64,000 bases of DNA from Sycon ciliatum (GCF_964019385.1 NC_088645.1:43786173-43850172), one strand, 5' to 3'. Shown: positions 1 through 43,157, numbered from the stretch's first letter. Notes: generated by a model from the sequence alone, not told the origin. Numbers and translations are program-made.

Positions 1-300
1 ATGCTAGGAGGGCAAGCGATGTCATGCAATTCACAGCAAGTGTACTACATCACGACAAGCGCAGCATGCACACTTGCTGCGCTACACGCAAAACAGTCAA
101 AATTGTCATATGAAGCAAGATCGAACAACTGACAACTCATTCAAACTGTACATCGAACTGTACGACTGCAGAAAGCAGCTAATAATACCGTACCGCACCG
201 TCGTACACGACTAACTGGTACTCGTTTGCTAACGGATCAGCAGCTAAGCAGACGGATACCCGGGTATCCGGATCACCCCTACTTTTCGCAACACCTTCAA

Positions 301-775
301 CCCGTAACACACGAACAGTCCTCGGCAACACTACACACACTAACATGGGTTGTAACACACGAACGGTCCTCGGCAACACTACACACACTAACATGGGTTG
401 TAACACACGAACAGTCCTGGGCAACACTACACACACTAACATGGGTTGTAACACACGAACAGTCCTGGGCAACACTACACACACTAACATGGGTTGTAAC
501 ACACGAACAGTCCTCGGCAACACTACACACAATAACATGGGTTGTAACACACGAACAGTCCTCGGCAACACTACACACAATAACATGGGTTGTAACACAC
601 GAACAGTCCTCGGCAACACTACACACAATAACATGGGTTGTAACACACGAACAGTCCTCGGCAACACTACACACAATAACATGGGTTGTAACACACGAAC
701 AGTCCTCGGCAACACTACACACAATAACATGGGTTGTAACACACGAACAGTCCTCGGCAACACTACACACAATAA
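301..775. repeat. 48-bp minisatellite, about 10 copies
   Basis: The unit begins GGGTTGTAACACACGAACAG. Because 48 is divisible by 3, four frames stay open across it; these are artefacts, not genes. Units differ at a few bases, in blocks. Confidence 0.95.
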
Positions 776-1064
776 CAATGGGTTACACATGCAGGGAAAA
801 CATTACAAGGCTATTTTTTTGGGAACACATGTTCCGCAAGTTGCACGCTCGAATGTCCAAACACCAATGACATGCAAGAGACATTGTACAGGATTTTGAA
901 GGGCGCGTGCCCACGTGACTCGCGCATGCGCGCAGTTCGGGCCAGCTCGCTGGGCTGGCTGCTAACTCACGTTAGCATGCTAACGCTCATTAAAATTATA
1001 TGTTCCTCTGCAGATTTCTTCTTCAACATATTGAGAATGGTGTAGAGTGCTGGCTGTCGGCGAA

Positions 1065-1145
1065 AGAACGGGGGGAGGGGGGGGATAGGGGAGGGGGGGG
1101 AGGGGGGAGGGGGGGGGGGAGGGGGAGGGGGGGGGGAGGGGGGGT
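1065..1145 (+). repeat. G-rich tract with quadruplex potential
   Basis: Nearly uninterrupted G runs are separated by single A residues. Many overlapping G-quadruplex registers are possible. Confidence 0.85.
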
Positions 1146-1439
1146 CAGCCTTCTAGTCTAGACCGTTCTTATTTTCATGTATGACAGCCTATGCACAGTT
1201 GTGTCACCGTGTATACATTGGCATGCTGTGCTTGGTGAAATTCTAGCCTGGTCGTTCTTCGGCGCTCCGTTCTTCGACGCCCGACAGTACGGTAGCTGTG
1301 GTGTTGATACCGCGAGAAACGTTGTTGATATACCAGATGAACACCAGACTGTGCATGTATTCATGTTTGGTGTCTTGCTTGAGACACAGTTTTGCTCTCA
1401 ATGGGTAGCGGTCTAATATTCAGAGGGTTAGTGCTAATC

Positions 1440-1567
1440 TCTCTGTCTGCCTCTCTACCTCTTTCTCCCTCTCTCACTCGCTTTGCCTCTCTGTTTCTCT
1501 GTCTCTGCTTCTCTCTCTCTCTCTCTCTCTCCCCCCCCCCCCTCTCTCTCCCCTCTCCCTCTCTCTC

Positions 1568-1629
<62 letters not shown>

Positions 1630-1640
1630 ACTCACTCACT
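1440..1640 (+). repeat. CT-rich microsatellite
   Basis: Polypyrimidine (CT)n with two C runs, about 200 bp. Confidence 0.9.
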
Positions 1641-1787
1641 CTTCTGAACAGACGCATCGGAATCGGAGTTACGCTATCTGACAATCTGCTATATGGTGAT
1701 GTTAGTCATGCAGTTCATGGAGTTGCTCTTCTGCCTCGTCGTGCAATTCTCTTGCTGTGGCGTCATCGCACCGTGGAGATACATGCT

Positions 1788-1946
1788 ATTGAATGCTAGT
1801 GGCAGGTACGGTGGGGATATTGAATGCTAGTGGCAGGTACGGTGGGAATATTGAATGCTAGTGGCAGGTACGGTGGGAATATTGAATGCTAGTGGCAGGT
1901 ACGGTGGGAATATTGAATGCTAGTGGCAGGTACGGTGGGAATATTA
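1788..1946. repeat. 31-bp tandem repeat, 5 copies
   Basis: The unit is built on ATTGAATGCTAGTGGCAGGT. Copies are nearly identical. Confidence 0.9.
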
Positions 1947-2159
1947 TGTACTTCAAGTAAATGTATATACTAGAACCTAACCAGTTGATAAATGATTGTT
2001 TGTTGATTAGATGGGAAGTATAAATATGGATACAGCATCACATTGTGCAGTGGCGTGTACAAACAGGTCTATACAAACTCAGCATGTGCAGACACAGTGG
2101 GTAAGGATATGCCCCTGGACACAGCTGTAGGAGCGTGTAAGGACACCTGATACCTCAGG

Positions 2160-2700
2160 CCTGCCCATCGCGGAAGCGATGATAGCAAACAGCTATGTTA
2201 GACATAGCAACTTGTGCTGGGATTGCACCATTCAACAGCGTGCAAAGCTGATGAATTGACCGCCGCTAATTTTAGCCTGGTTTCCACCACATAGCTGATT
2301 GAAGTGGTTTTTCTGGCCAATGAATCCCTATTTTTCATTTTTCATTCTTTTTTCATTATTTTTTTCTTTTTCTTTTTCAGCACACACACACACCACACCA
2401 CGTACTCCGGCATACACTGGCTGTTAGTAACCACCCAGGAGAATGAAAGAAGAGCTAGGAGAATGACAAAGAGAAGAAAGACGTGTGCGACCATAGTCGT
2501 CAGCAGTTTATTTATCATGGTCGCACACGTCTTTCTTCTCTTTCTCATTCTCCTAGCTCTTCTTTCATTCTCCTGGGTGGTTACCAGCAGCCAGTGTATG
2601 CCGGAGTATCTAGTGTGGTGTGTGTGTGTCGAAAAAGAAAAATGAATGAAAAAAATGAAAAATAAGGATTCACTGGCCAGAAAATGCCACTTCAATCAAT
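2160..2700. mobile_element. Two SINE copies head to head, forming a long hairpin
   Basis: The segment 2160-2510 matches the 5375-5720 SINE in the same orientation. It is followed at 2518-2700 by a reversed copy of its 5' half. The two halves are about 190-bp reverse complements around a centre near 2515. The tRNA-like head is missing from both. Confidence 0.7.
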
Positions 2701-2794
2701 AATCAGCTACAGTGGTAAGGACACATCAGCAGACGCACACAGCACTTGAAGACACAGTGACTTTGTACTCGGCTGTAGGGATACAGCAGGTATG

Positions 2795-2885
2795 CACACA
2801 GGTACACGGATACACCGTGTGCTTGCACAGGTACACGGATACACCATGTGCTTGCACAGGTACACAGATACACCGTGTGCTCACA
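2795..2885. repeat. About 29-bp tandem repeat, 3 copies
   Basis: The unit is CACAGGTACACGGATACACC plus about 9 bp. Confidence 0.8.
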
Positions 2886-2908
2886 CAGCCGTCCAGACAC
2901 TGCGCGTA

Positions 2909-3096
2909 CAGTCAACTTTGCCAGTAACCACTGCGGATATAACGACAATTCGCGAATAACGATAGAATTTCCATGCCCAGAGCAAAGTCCCATCTAACTG
3001 TAATACATATAATGAGACTTTGGGTATAAGGACAGTTCGCGAATAAGGATACTTTTCTGATGCCCCGCCAAGTGTCGTTATACGCAAAGTTGACTG
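2909..3096. mobile_element. pogo/Tigger-like MITE, 188 bp
   Basis: The ends CAGTCAACTTTGC and GCAAAGTTGACTG are perfect inverts flanked by TA. Inside are repeated ATTCGCGAATAA-type blocks. A CAGT terminus with a TA target is typical of pogo/Tigger elements. Confidence 0.75.
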
Positions 3097-3100
3097 TACG

Positions 3101-4250
3101 GAAAGAGTTGGTGATCACTGCACGGTCATATTCTATGTCATCTCACTTGTACAGGTCCGTCATGACAGCTCTAGTTGTATGATCCGGTATCTTTGGTGTT
3201 TCAGTGGAAATTTGCGATTCCAAAAAAGTAACAATTTCTCCGGTTTGAACGGCTCTGCGACAATATGGAATTCTTTGAAAAGTTGCGTTGGGAAATGTTT
3301 TATCCGATGAAAGTTGCACCTCATCTGCTATGCAGAACAGGGGTGTCAGAATGTACAGTGACTCTGATGTCCCATTGCTTTATTCTGCTTGGCTGCTCAT
3401 GCTGTTTTCGTTCTTCTTCTTGTTGGTGTTGGTGGTGTTCTTGTGGTTTTTAGGTATTCCATCAACTAACTGCAGGTATTTCTGCACCTTGCACTGCTCT
3501 CTCCTCTCCAAAGGAGTATCGAGTAGACCGTTCGTTCACGGTAGCTGTATGCTTCCATGGGGCGCATGCCATGCATCGCAGCTTTGTCAAGTAGATCCGT
3601 TATTTTGATTGTGAGCAGCTCTTCACTGGTGATTGTCCGCTAAAGATGAGAGCAATTCTATGTCAGTCTACTTGTCATCTTCTTTTACTTACCGGTATTA
3701 TTGTCGAAGAACCTACCTTTCTGCTGTGCTGAATTGAGTACGAATAATTATATGAATCAACTGGGCAACAGGACAGGACATTTGCGTCTCTTGATAAGCT
3801 CTCTAGTATTTACGATTCTATTTTCACTTTGAACATGGTCTTGACTGCTTCGATATATTATGTCCTGTTTCCCCATTGTTGGTGATCTGCGGGAGTTAGC
3901 GACCGTCGTCAGTTCCCTGGGAAACGGAGACAATGGTAACTAACCTACTCTCTTTCAGAAAACCGTATTTGATGATTTTTTCTGTAATTGTTTTTTTTGC
4001 TGGAAGAATAGTTACTATAAGCGTGACTCGTGGGAAGAGTCTTGGTCAGAATAGCCATACTGCTGCTTTCGTTTTTAACTCACATAATCTACAGGAGATT
4101 GCTATTACCCATTGGCAAGAGAACGGCTACATGTACATTGTTTGGTGAATATTTCCTCACCGTAGTTTTGTAACTTGTCTTTAGTTTTCAGTGATATTTG
4201 ACAGAAGCTGTTCTTCTTATCGTCAATTTCTGGCACACATCTCCAAAAAT
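3101..4250. other. No gene seen
   Basis: This is non-repetitive A/T-rich sequence with only short chance frames on both strands. No splice-bounded conserved segment is visible. Confidence 0.6.
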
Positions 4251-4616
4251 TATATTTTAGAGATTATTGCTATTGATGCGAGTGCGAAAAAGGATGCATG
4301 GGGAGAGGGGGGGGGGGGGGGGCGAATCCAGCACCGGCGCTTTCGGGACGGTGCCAACTGTGTTAGTACCGTGGATTACACATACCCATACCCCCCCCCC
4401 ACACACACACAACCGGCTGTGCCGTCCCGCCGGAGCTACTCGCGGGGCACGGAGGGTCGAGGGATTCGAGCCATTGCCTCGGGTTGATGTGATCCCATGG
4501 AGGAAGCGTACCATATTTCCCCGATTATAAGTCGCACTTGATTAGAAGTCGCAGCCCATTCTCACGTCCGAACCAAATCGTCTCAACGCATTCACATAAG
4601 TTAGAAGTCTCACTAG

Positions 4617-4677
4617 ATTGTAAGTCGCACCCCTTCTTTGCCCTTGAGGTTTAGTGTAAAAAGGTGTGACTTACAAT
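4617..4677. repeat. Hairpin within AAGTCGCAC-repeat sequence
   Basis: GATTGTAAGTCGCACC at 4617-4632 is mirrored (one mismatch) at 4662-4677. Upstream, 4520-4560 has further AAGTCGCA copies, so a decayed MITE is likely. Confidence 0.45.
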
Positions 4678-4689
4678 CGGCACCGCGGA

Positions 4690-5365
4690 AAGACGGGGCC
4701 CCTGGGTTCGACTCCCTCTTGTGGATTCTTCTTGTGCAACAATGACCCGATTCGAATCCAGCCGCCACACTGTGGCTAGGATAATCAAGAACACCACAAT
4801 CTGATGACGATAAAAGCCTTTCACTTGCTCCTGCTACATCAGGCACGGTTTGCAGCCGCCACAAGATCTACACACTCACGAAACAGTAGTCTTAACAAGA
4901 ATCCAGGATCAGAAAAGTTGTGAAAAAGAAAATTTCCTAATAAGAAAAGTTCAATAAGTGCATCAACTTCTTCCAACCTATACATATAGCACATGCGAAA
5001 GGCAACAGTCACTAAAACATCCATCAGTAATATAGGGAAGGAAAGGAGAAATATAGAATGCATGGAGAGCATTGCACAACAAGAACCAGTAATGTGTTCA
5101 AATGTCGCATGGTACTGCAGACCAAATAAATGTGCGGAAAACCCTGGTGATGTCAGCAATCAACTTCCGCGACCGACATGCAGATACGAAAAGTTCTCCC
5201 TCCACACCGACTGCGTCACAATTGCAGTGATCAGAGTTGGTAACAGGGATGACCTACGCTCCAAGACCGCAACAGGCTGGTCACGAGCGCGACTAGAGAA
5301 ATCAGGTAATATCAACATAATCAATACGGTATGGGTGAACTAACCCATCGGACATACGTAGGAAA
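4690..5365. other. No gene seen
   Basis: It contains one B-box-like GGGTTCGACTCCC at 4711 but no matching A box. The remaining frames are short and uninformative. Confidence 0.5.
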
Positions 5366-5374
5366 ACACACACA

Positions 5375-5784
5375 CACACACACACACACCATTGACCATT
5401 GGACGCCCATCGCCAGAGGCGATGATAGCGATGCTACAGCAGAAGCCATAGCAACTTGTGCTGGGATTGCACCATTCAACAGCTTGCAAGGCTGAAGAAT
5501 TGACCACCACTATTCAGCCTGGTCTACACCACACAGCTTTGAAGTGGCTTTTTTCTGGCCAGTGAATCCCTACTTTTTGGTCTTTTTTTTTTCTTCTTTT
5601 TTCCCGCACACACATCACACCACATACTCCGGCATGCACTGGCTGTTGGTAACCACCCAGGAGAATGAAAGAAAAGTCAGGAAGAGTCTGAGAAAGAGAA
5701 GAAAGACGTGTGTGACCATAATCGTCGGGAATCGAACCCGCAACCTATCGATTGGAAATCGCTGCACATACCACTGCACCATAT

Positions 5785-5795
<11 letters not shown>
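5375..5795 (-). mobile_element. tRNA-derived SINE with (TG)n tail
   Basis: Read on the minus strand, a tRNA-like head (5720-5790) has an A box (TGGTGCAGTGG) and a B box (GGTTCGATTCC), the internal RNA polymerase III promoter. The body includes TTCATTCTCCTGGGTGGTTA and CAGCACAAGTTGCTATGGC. The 3' end runs into TG repeats. Other copies are at 2160-2700 and 40985-41150. Confidence 0.75.
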
Positions 5796-5831
<36 letters not shown>

Positions 5832-6079
5832 TCTCATTGAATGTCCATGTAGAGGGTACAAGCAATGGCGCACTGACATTGCACGTGCAACGCAAGAAAT
5901 CCAAAAACTATCCGTGAAAAATGAGTTTATCATTGCACAATAATTACGTAGACTTTTCTAGATAAAGCAACGACCATGACCCGCATGGCAATCACACGTG
6001 GAATACACGACTCTAAAAATTCCAATATCGTTACGAGTAAGGACCCAGCCTTGCACAGTCGGCCGTCTGGCGGGATATT

Positions 6080-36505
<30,426 letters not shown>

Positions 36506-37303
36506 GGTTGGATATGTAGCAGTTCAGTAAGTCAACAGACGTCGTAAACTTCTAGGGTTTGTAAAGCATAGAGAAGGCAACTCTACACGAAGAATTCATT
36601 CAGGAACTACGGATGTGACGACGTACAGGATGTGCCGATCAGCCCAATGTTTTCCGAACCCTAGACACACACACTCAAGTCAGTTCACACGCGTAGACAT
36701 ACATCTACGGAAAATGAACAGAAAAAATGCGAAACTCCGGTTCGGCGCTGGGTCCGCTTCGGCAGCCCGACATCAGCTGATGCGAAGCGTGACCACCAAA
36801 AACAAGAATCTGATAACAAAGAAGTAGGTCTACTAGTACTGAGTACTAGATGTCAGCACGCTCAGCTCAGTCGCTCACGTTCACAGCCACACTCCGGCTC
36901 ACAGTCACACGCAGGTGCAGCTGCCTGCCACTCGCCACCACTACTGGAGGGGTGCCTACTGCCGTACTGGAGTGCATTGGACTTTTGTCAGTTTTGAGTG
37001 CGTGCAACGTAACTCGTTTGTGGTTGGTTGTCAATGCCAATGCATGGTTGGTGCATGATAATCTCACATAACTCTCAGTGAGGATGTGAATGGCCAGATT
37101 GCAATGATTATGTAGACCACGTACATGTAGATCAAAGATGACAGTCACGTGTTTTGTGTCCTCTTTTATACTTGAATCTTCGACTTGTCTTATAATTATT
37201 AGTACATGTAGTAATATTACCACCATCGGATTCATCGCTCCATATTCCCATGCCATGGACATGCAAAGCTACTGAGTGACTGCCCCTCCCATGCCCACGT
37301 CTG

Positions 37304-37367
37304 TAGTCTAGACCAGGACCAGGGAGTCGTAAAAGCTTTTACGACTCCCTGGTCCTGGTCTAGACTA
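37304..37367. repeat. Perfect 64-bp palindrome
   Basis: The centre is AAAAGCTTTT at 37331-37340, with every base mirrored outward to TAGTCTAGACCAGG and its complement. Shorter ACCAGGGAGTAGTAG palindromes related in sequence occur at 17120-17166. Confidence 0.85.
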
Positions 37368-37453
37368 TCGTAGATCTACGCGATGTGCATAGAAATTCAG
37401 TACTCAGCGACAGTAGTCATGACTCATGTAGATCTACATGATGATTGTATTAA

Positions 37454-38055
37454 CCCTTTAAGAGCCACAGGAAAATTTCAAAATTCTGCATTTTTTCGTG
37501 TTCCTTGGATCATAGCTTCAGTTCTACTCACTCAATCCTCACAATCTAGGGCTTCCTGGAAAGGTCTCCGCGAGAGGAAGAGAATGAGGTTGATCATGAT
37601 AGCCAGCACACCGTCTATCCAGCGCTAGATCGCAGCGACAGTACGAAAAATGCCCCAAATGCGTCCAATTGCGTCCCGCTCCAGATATTTCATTTTACTC
37701 GATCGTGGAGTTCCAATTTTTTCGCTGTGTACTCTTGACAATATCAACAGTGAAACCCGTGCAAATCCGAGTAAACCAGCGTGACGAAAAGTCTCAAAAT
37801 TCTCAATACTAAAGTCGCACTGCGCGCTTTTGAAATTGCCGCGATCGCGGCTCAATTTACGAGTGATATATCTCGAGAACCGTTGCTCGCAGCGCTTCGC
37901 GGATTGTTTCTCCCGACAGGTGAGCGTTTTCTCTTCGCCCTGGATATTTCGATCACTGCATTTGAGCGAGATTGGACTGAGTTACGATCTGTTGAAGTTT
38001 TGCATTTGAATGCGTCGTTTACGACGCATTCAAGTATGGGGCGGCTCTTAAAGGG
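37454..38055. mobile_element. piggyBac-type MITE, 602 bp
   Basis: The element starts CCCTTTAAGAGCC and ends in its exact reverse complement. TTAA is duplicated on both sides (37450-37453, 38056-38059). TTAA targets and CCC-initiated ends define piggyBac elements. No transposase is present. Confidence 0.8.
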
Positions 38056-38059
38056 TTAA

Positions 38060-39600
38060 AGCGACTATCTAAATCAAACTCTGCACTGATAGAAGTGCTA
38101 GTAGTAAGTTAGTTGGACGCACACCACTCACCAGTCAACCAGTCACGAATATGGCCAGGCCAGGCCGGCATCGATCGATGATAAAACAGAGTCATACCAT
38201 ACACGGGCAGTTCGTGCACTGTACAGTCTGTAGCCTAGTGTGTAGATCTACCAGGCCAGTACCAGCGAGTACTACAGTAGGTCTACCACTGCAGTCTTGC
38301 CTTGGCGCCTGGGCCGAGTCGTGGTCGCACTTTCGGACTGCCCGTGCGCCCCCGTGCGTGAGACGCCAGACGTTGACAAGGGTCTGGTTGACCAAGGTTG
38401 ACAGTCCAAGAAAAGCGATTGAAATGTGCTCGATCCGCGCAGACTGAAACAAACATCACACGACTGCCCCTGTCTGCTGTCACCTAGCGCTAAGGCCACG
38501 CTAGAGATAGTACTGTAGGAGATACTGAGGCCTGAGGGTAGATGTACATGAATACAATACAGTCATAGAAAAACAAGCTATGACTGCGCAGGTTCATTCA
38601 CACACAACAGAGATGACACCGGCCTACGTTTGTATGACGGACTGACGGTGCGGAATAGAAGTCGGTGAGAAGTTGTGAGAACTATCCATAGTGGACTGAC
38701 ACACCTTTGTGTCCTGCTGTCCAATGCCTGCCATAGACATACCACTAGCAGACAACTCGCGATGGAAGGAACGTGTTTGTTGTGAACGACCGGCCAGAAA
38801 CAAGGATTCGCACGCAGAGCAGGGGTACTAACTTTAGTAGCACGGTAGTAGCACAGTAGTAGTTCTACTGGTAGGGACACATTATACTGTACAGTGTACT
38901 GGCACTGTGACTGTGGCAGACAAAGGGACAGCAGTCACACTACTGTCTTTCTGGTCGTGTATGATCGCAAGTAAGTGTCATTCCCCATATTTATGGTGAG
39001 GGCTGCGTAGCCTACACTACCCACGTAGTAGGGGAAACTCTATGCACCTGCATATGCATGTACATTATACACGTCGTCGCCACAGTAGCAGCCAAAGACA
39101 GTATTCCGCGAGTTCCAACTAAACTGACCAAGACAAAAATGATAGTAGTCGAAATAACTAATTAAAAAAAATAGTATTCCGCCCCGGCCCGCTAATTGAA
39201 AAAAGAGCGTCGCCTTTCCATTTAGTACAATCATGATTGCACATGTACATGTACATCATGACTCATGCACACCTACAAATACAAAATTAATGTATGTCAT
39301 GTACATGACTGTACAATCATTATAATTGTTAGTTTGACAGCGTGAAACAACTAACAACATGTGTGAACTATAACAATAAATAATAATAATAATAATAATA
39401 TTGACTGGTTTTGAGGGAAAGAGATATATAATAATAATAATAATACCACAGCACGCGTACAAAGGCCAAAGAACAATGCATGAGAATACACTGAAAATAA
39501 GCCAAGTCCGCTTCTGTCTCCAGTCAACTATAACAAGGTTTATCTAATACTGGTATTGAACTAGTATTGGGAACTAGTATTGGGTTATACATGTAATTAT
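38060..39600. other. Gene-poor interval
   Basis: No splice-bounded coding segment is seen. It ends in AAT/ATA microsatellites at 39380-39445. Confidence 0.5.
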
Positions 39601-39654
39601 AATACTATGTCATCATCATCATCATCATCATCATCTGCGTTGCCGAAAAAATAA

Positions 39655-39905
39655 TAATAGTAAAATTTAAATAATAATAATAATAAACGGCATTATGCAG
39701 CTGTGTAAGCAGTAGATGCAGAGTGTGACTGCCAGGCATCTCTGTCAGATGCCAACTGGCAATTCTCATGCAGAGACATACCAGTCCACGAAACGATATT
39801 GTCAGCAAAGGAAATCTTCGGACGACCACGCTTTCTCTTACCATCCACGACACCAAACATCACGTCACGCACAAGCTCGCAGCCAGATGGGTGCTACACA
39901 TGGAT
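39655..39905 (-). pseudogene. LINE C-terminal remnant with (TTA)n end
   Basis: The minus strand reads VVDGKRKRGRPKISFADNIV, then SWTGMSLHENC and a stop. This basic 'RGRP ... W' tail is seen at the C-terminus of RTE-like and related LINE proteins. The 3' end runs into AAT/TTA microsatellites at 39610-39690. Confidence 0.6.
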
Positions 39906-40318
39906 ATCTCCTGATGGTCACACCCGTAATACTATGTGCATGGACAATAATGTACACATGTACGTTCCCAAAACGCATCCTTGAGCCGGCTAGCCAGGTA
40001 GTCCTTGGCGGAAAATGACGCCAGAAACATTGGCAGGGTTAGACACTATCGCTGGTAGGTTGTATGCGGGTAAAGAAATGGAGAAAGGAAGTGATTGCCA
40101 TGATATACAATATTATGGTTGATAATTATAGTCTGCCAATCTCACTGCTTTTCGAGCAGACATTTCCAATTTTTCGAGCATACATGTATCCGCCAATGGC
40201 TAGAACTAGAGGGAGAGGGGGGGGGGGGGTAGAGAGAGAGGGGGCCTACTGCTTTCTGCTTTCGCGTCGGATTTCTTTGGCCTGGAGAATAGTAGTAATA
40301 AAATCCCTCTCTTTCCAT

Positions 40319-40470
<152 letters not shown>

Positions 40471-40984
40471 TACACGTGATGTATTTTTATTTGAGTATTA
40501 AACGCTGCGAACAGTGTGTCCTCGCACGATTTGCATTTTCGTGTGAGTCCACCTCATTTTGGTAACGCACCATTCCATACCAGGCAGCCGCAGTGACACG
40601 TGCGAGTCGGGACCAGCCACTATGGCATGTACATGTACATGTACATGTATATCCAAACAGTACATTATAATTAGATTGCTGGCAACCAACCCCTGCTGAG
40701 AATCACGTGTCCGTGGCACATAGCGTGTCTATGAGGGCGAGCACTGTCATGGCACAAACCACTGACCAGCTGGCCCATGTCATCTTTAGACTGAGGTATT
40801 TTGAAATACACGTAGACAATAATCGTCATGCTGTCGCTAAAGGCCTTGGCCTTGCTTGATCTATTGATCGATTGCACATTTTGAGGAAAACGCCAGGCAA
40901 CAGATGGTCAAGAACCCTGTTCTGAAGACAGTAGTGTGTGTAGTGTGTGTAGTGTGTGTATGTGTGTGTGTGCTGAATAGTGAC

Positions 40985-41150
40985 GGTCAATTCTACAGCC
41001 TTGCAAGCTGTTGAATGGTGTAATCCCAGCACAAGTTGCTATGGCTTCTGCCGTAGCATTGCTATCATCGCCTCCGGCGATGGGCGTCAAAGGTCAAGGT
41101 CAAGGTGTGTGTGTGTGTGTGTGTGTGTGTGCGCATGTGTGTGTATGTGT
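40985..41150 (+). mobile_element. SINE 3' portion with (TG)n tail
   Basis: It matches the SINE 3' half (GCCTTGCAAGCTGTTGAATGG, CGCCTCCGGCGATGGGCGTC in parts) in plus orientation, then TG repeats at 41105-41155. This confirms the 3' end of the family. Confidence 0.7.
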
Positions 41151-41318
41151 GTGCTGTCTTCAAGATCATCATCATCTGCATACATTCACGCGATTACTCC
41201 TCTCGCTATCATAATTATTATCACACCTCTCTCCACTTAGATATACATGTACATGTACATGTACATGTACATGTACCAGCGCTGCCTCCTATAATGTCCT
41301 ATAGTACCACTATCGTTG

Positions 41319-41380
41319 TCTGATGATCGGTTCAGGCATGAAACTCTAAGTAATAGTTACAACGGAATTTGCCCAAGGTT
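41319..41380 (+). ncRNA. Hammerhead-like sequence, degenerate
   Basis: CTGATGA and GAAA are present, and CGTTGT before the core pairs with ACAACG at 41360-41365. Stem II does not pair well, so activity is doubtful. Confidence 0.3.
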
Positions 41381-41751
41381 TTCATTGTGTGCCTTTGTGA
41401 TCATCATCATCATCCTCATCATCGTCATGTACTAGCACTTAGTTACATAGCACAGCATACACTGTCTGATACCTCGTTTATCCGGCCGATCCTGGACCAG
41501 GCACTTCCGTTCCCGTAACTATGAAATATCCGTAACTCCGAATCCCATACATTTTGATGGGGGGAAAGGCCAAAGATATGGCATTTTGGCATTATGACGT
41601 CACTACGTGGATGTCCACAAAACAAGTGACAACAAGGGTAGAAGTATTTCCAGCGAAACTCTCCAAAGTGTACCCAGTAGAACAGAGTGCCCGTGACTTC
41701 GTTGTCCAGGACACAACAAGAAAGTACATGTACTACAACCGAAACGTAATG

Positions 41752-41850
41752 ATTTACCATGCAATCGCCGTGTTGATTTACCATGCAATTGCCGCGTTGA
41801 TTTACCATGCAATTGCCGTGTTGATTAACCATGCAATTGCCGTGTTGCAG
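41752..41850. repeat. 24-bp tandem repeat, 4 copies
   Basis: The unit is GATTTACCATGCAATTGCCG plus TGTT. Confidence 0.9.
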
Positions 41851-42039
41851 CGCTATGCCCACTGAATGGTGCACGCAGGACCAGCAACATGATGTACGTG
41901 GCAGGCATCAAGTCGGGCAGCACCTTGAAAACATGCACTGGGAATGGGATGTCGGCGCCAGAGGTCAAGAGCCGACACTCCAACCACATGACCACGCTAT
42001 GCGCTTAGACATGAGCGCTATGATAGCAGCACTCAACTG

Positions 42040-42700
42040 GCTAGGTATGTGTGGAGCCTAAGCGCCAGGATAGACCTTACGAGATTTCCTGGGCTGTCGA
42101 GGAGCGTGATAATGCCTACTCCAACGTCGCAAGGCGCTGCAACCTGGTCACCACCCAACCAGAACTTTTTGAAGCAGCGGGATACTGCCCCACGCGTAGG
42201 CGCCGCCGCCAACTCGCATTCACTCTGCCACGGGTTGGGAAACACGCCGGGAGGTCATTTTTCTTCCGCACCGCTACTGTCTGGAATGCCTTGCCCGCAG
42301 ACCTGAGAGCCACAGCCTCGCAGTCCCTGTTTCACAGTCACATTTGCACGCACTTCTCTGACACCAAACACAATGCCACTCCGCACTGACATGCCTCTGT
42401 CCTCCTTCTTTGTGCGTTGCGCTTATTCTTATTAATTTTTGTGTTTCTGTTTCGGTACATTTCGTATTTCAAGGCATACCCCGAGGCTATAGGTATCATT
42501 GATTAAAGGACCATTCTGGAACATTCAGCATAATTGTATTTCTCTTGCTAGGCTGTTCATTACGAATTATTAGCCCTCCACTGTCTGCTATCTCAACCCT
42601 ACAGCCTCCCATTATAATGGAACTCCCTTCAATTTAGACTACGTCTTTGGGAAATCCTCAAATATATAATTATAATAATAATAATAATAATAATAAAACC
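42040..42700 (+). pseudogene. LINE C-terminal fragment and 3' UTR
   Basis: The frame 42051-42389 reads GRSFFFRTATVWNALPADLR, the conserved C-terminal end of many LINE ORF2 proteins. About 280 bp of 3' UTR follow, ending in (AAT)n at 42664-42700. The 5' truncation is typical of LINE insertions. Confidence 0.7.
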
Positions 42701-43157
42701 TCTGCATAGCCGAGAAATACCACATCCTAGCATCAGACCGCAGAATCTCGCTAAACAAACGCACGGAGATTGTGTCCAAGTGTCGCCATGCTGCAAAGTT
42801 CCTGCTTGGCAAGTACAACGGTGTGACCTAAATCACTCTTGCTAGGCCCGCTGAATCCATGCATGAAATTCCTCACTCTTGGTTACACACATCACTGCCT
42901 CAGTAACACTACTGCATTATAATCGGATCTTGGCTGTTCATCCAGTATCGGTTGTCTGATGATTGCCTATGGACATGACACTATTAGTTGCAGCGAACGA
43001 TGCTTGGTGCTCTGTGCCGTGTATAAGATAGCTCTATTCGAACCGTTCGGAACGAATATTGAGCACTCTACCGAGCCGGATGACTCTCTTTTGTAACTAA
43101 TACTTCGTTGTCCGAATACCCCACGTACATGTACATGATTGTTAGTCTTGGTCATAT

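Noticed and set aside
179..899. Overlapping open frames of 150-214 codons over the 48-bp repeat
   Set aside because: They exist on both strands only because the unit length is a multiple of 3. There is no non-repetitive coding content.
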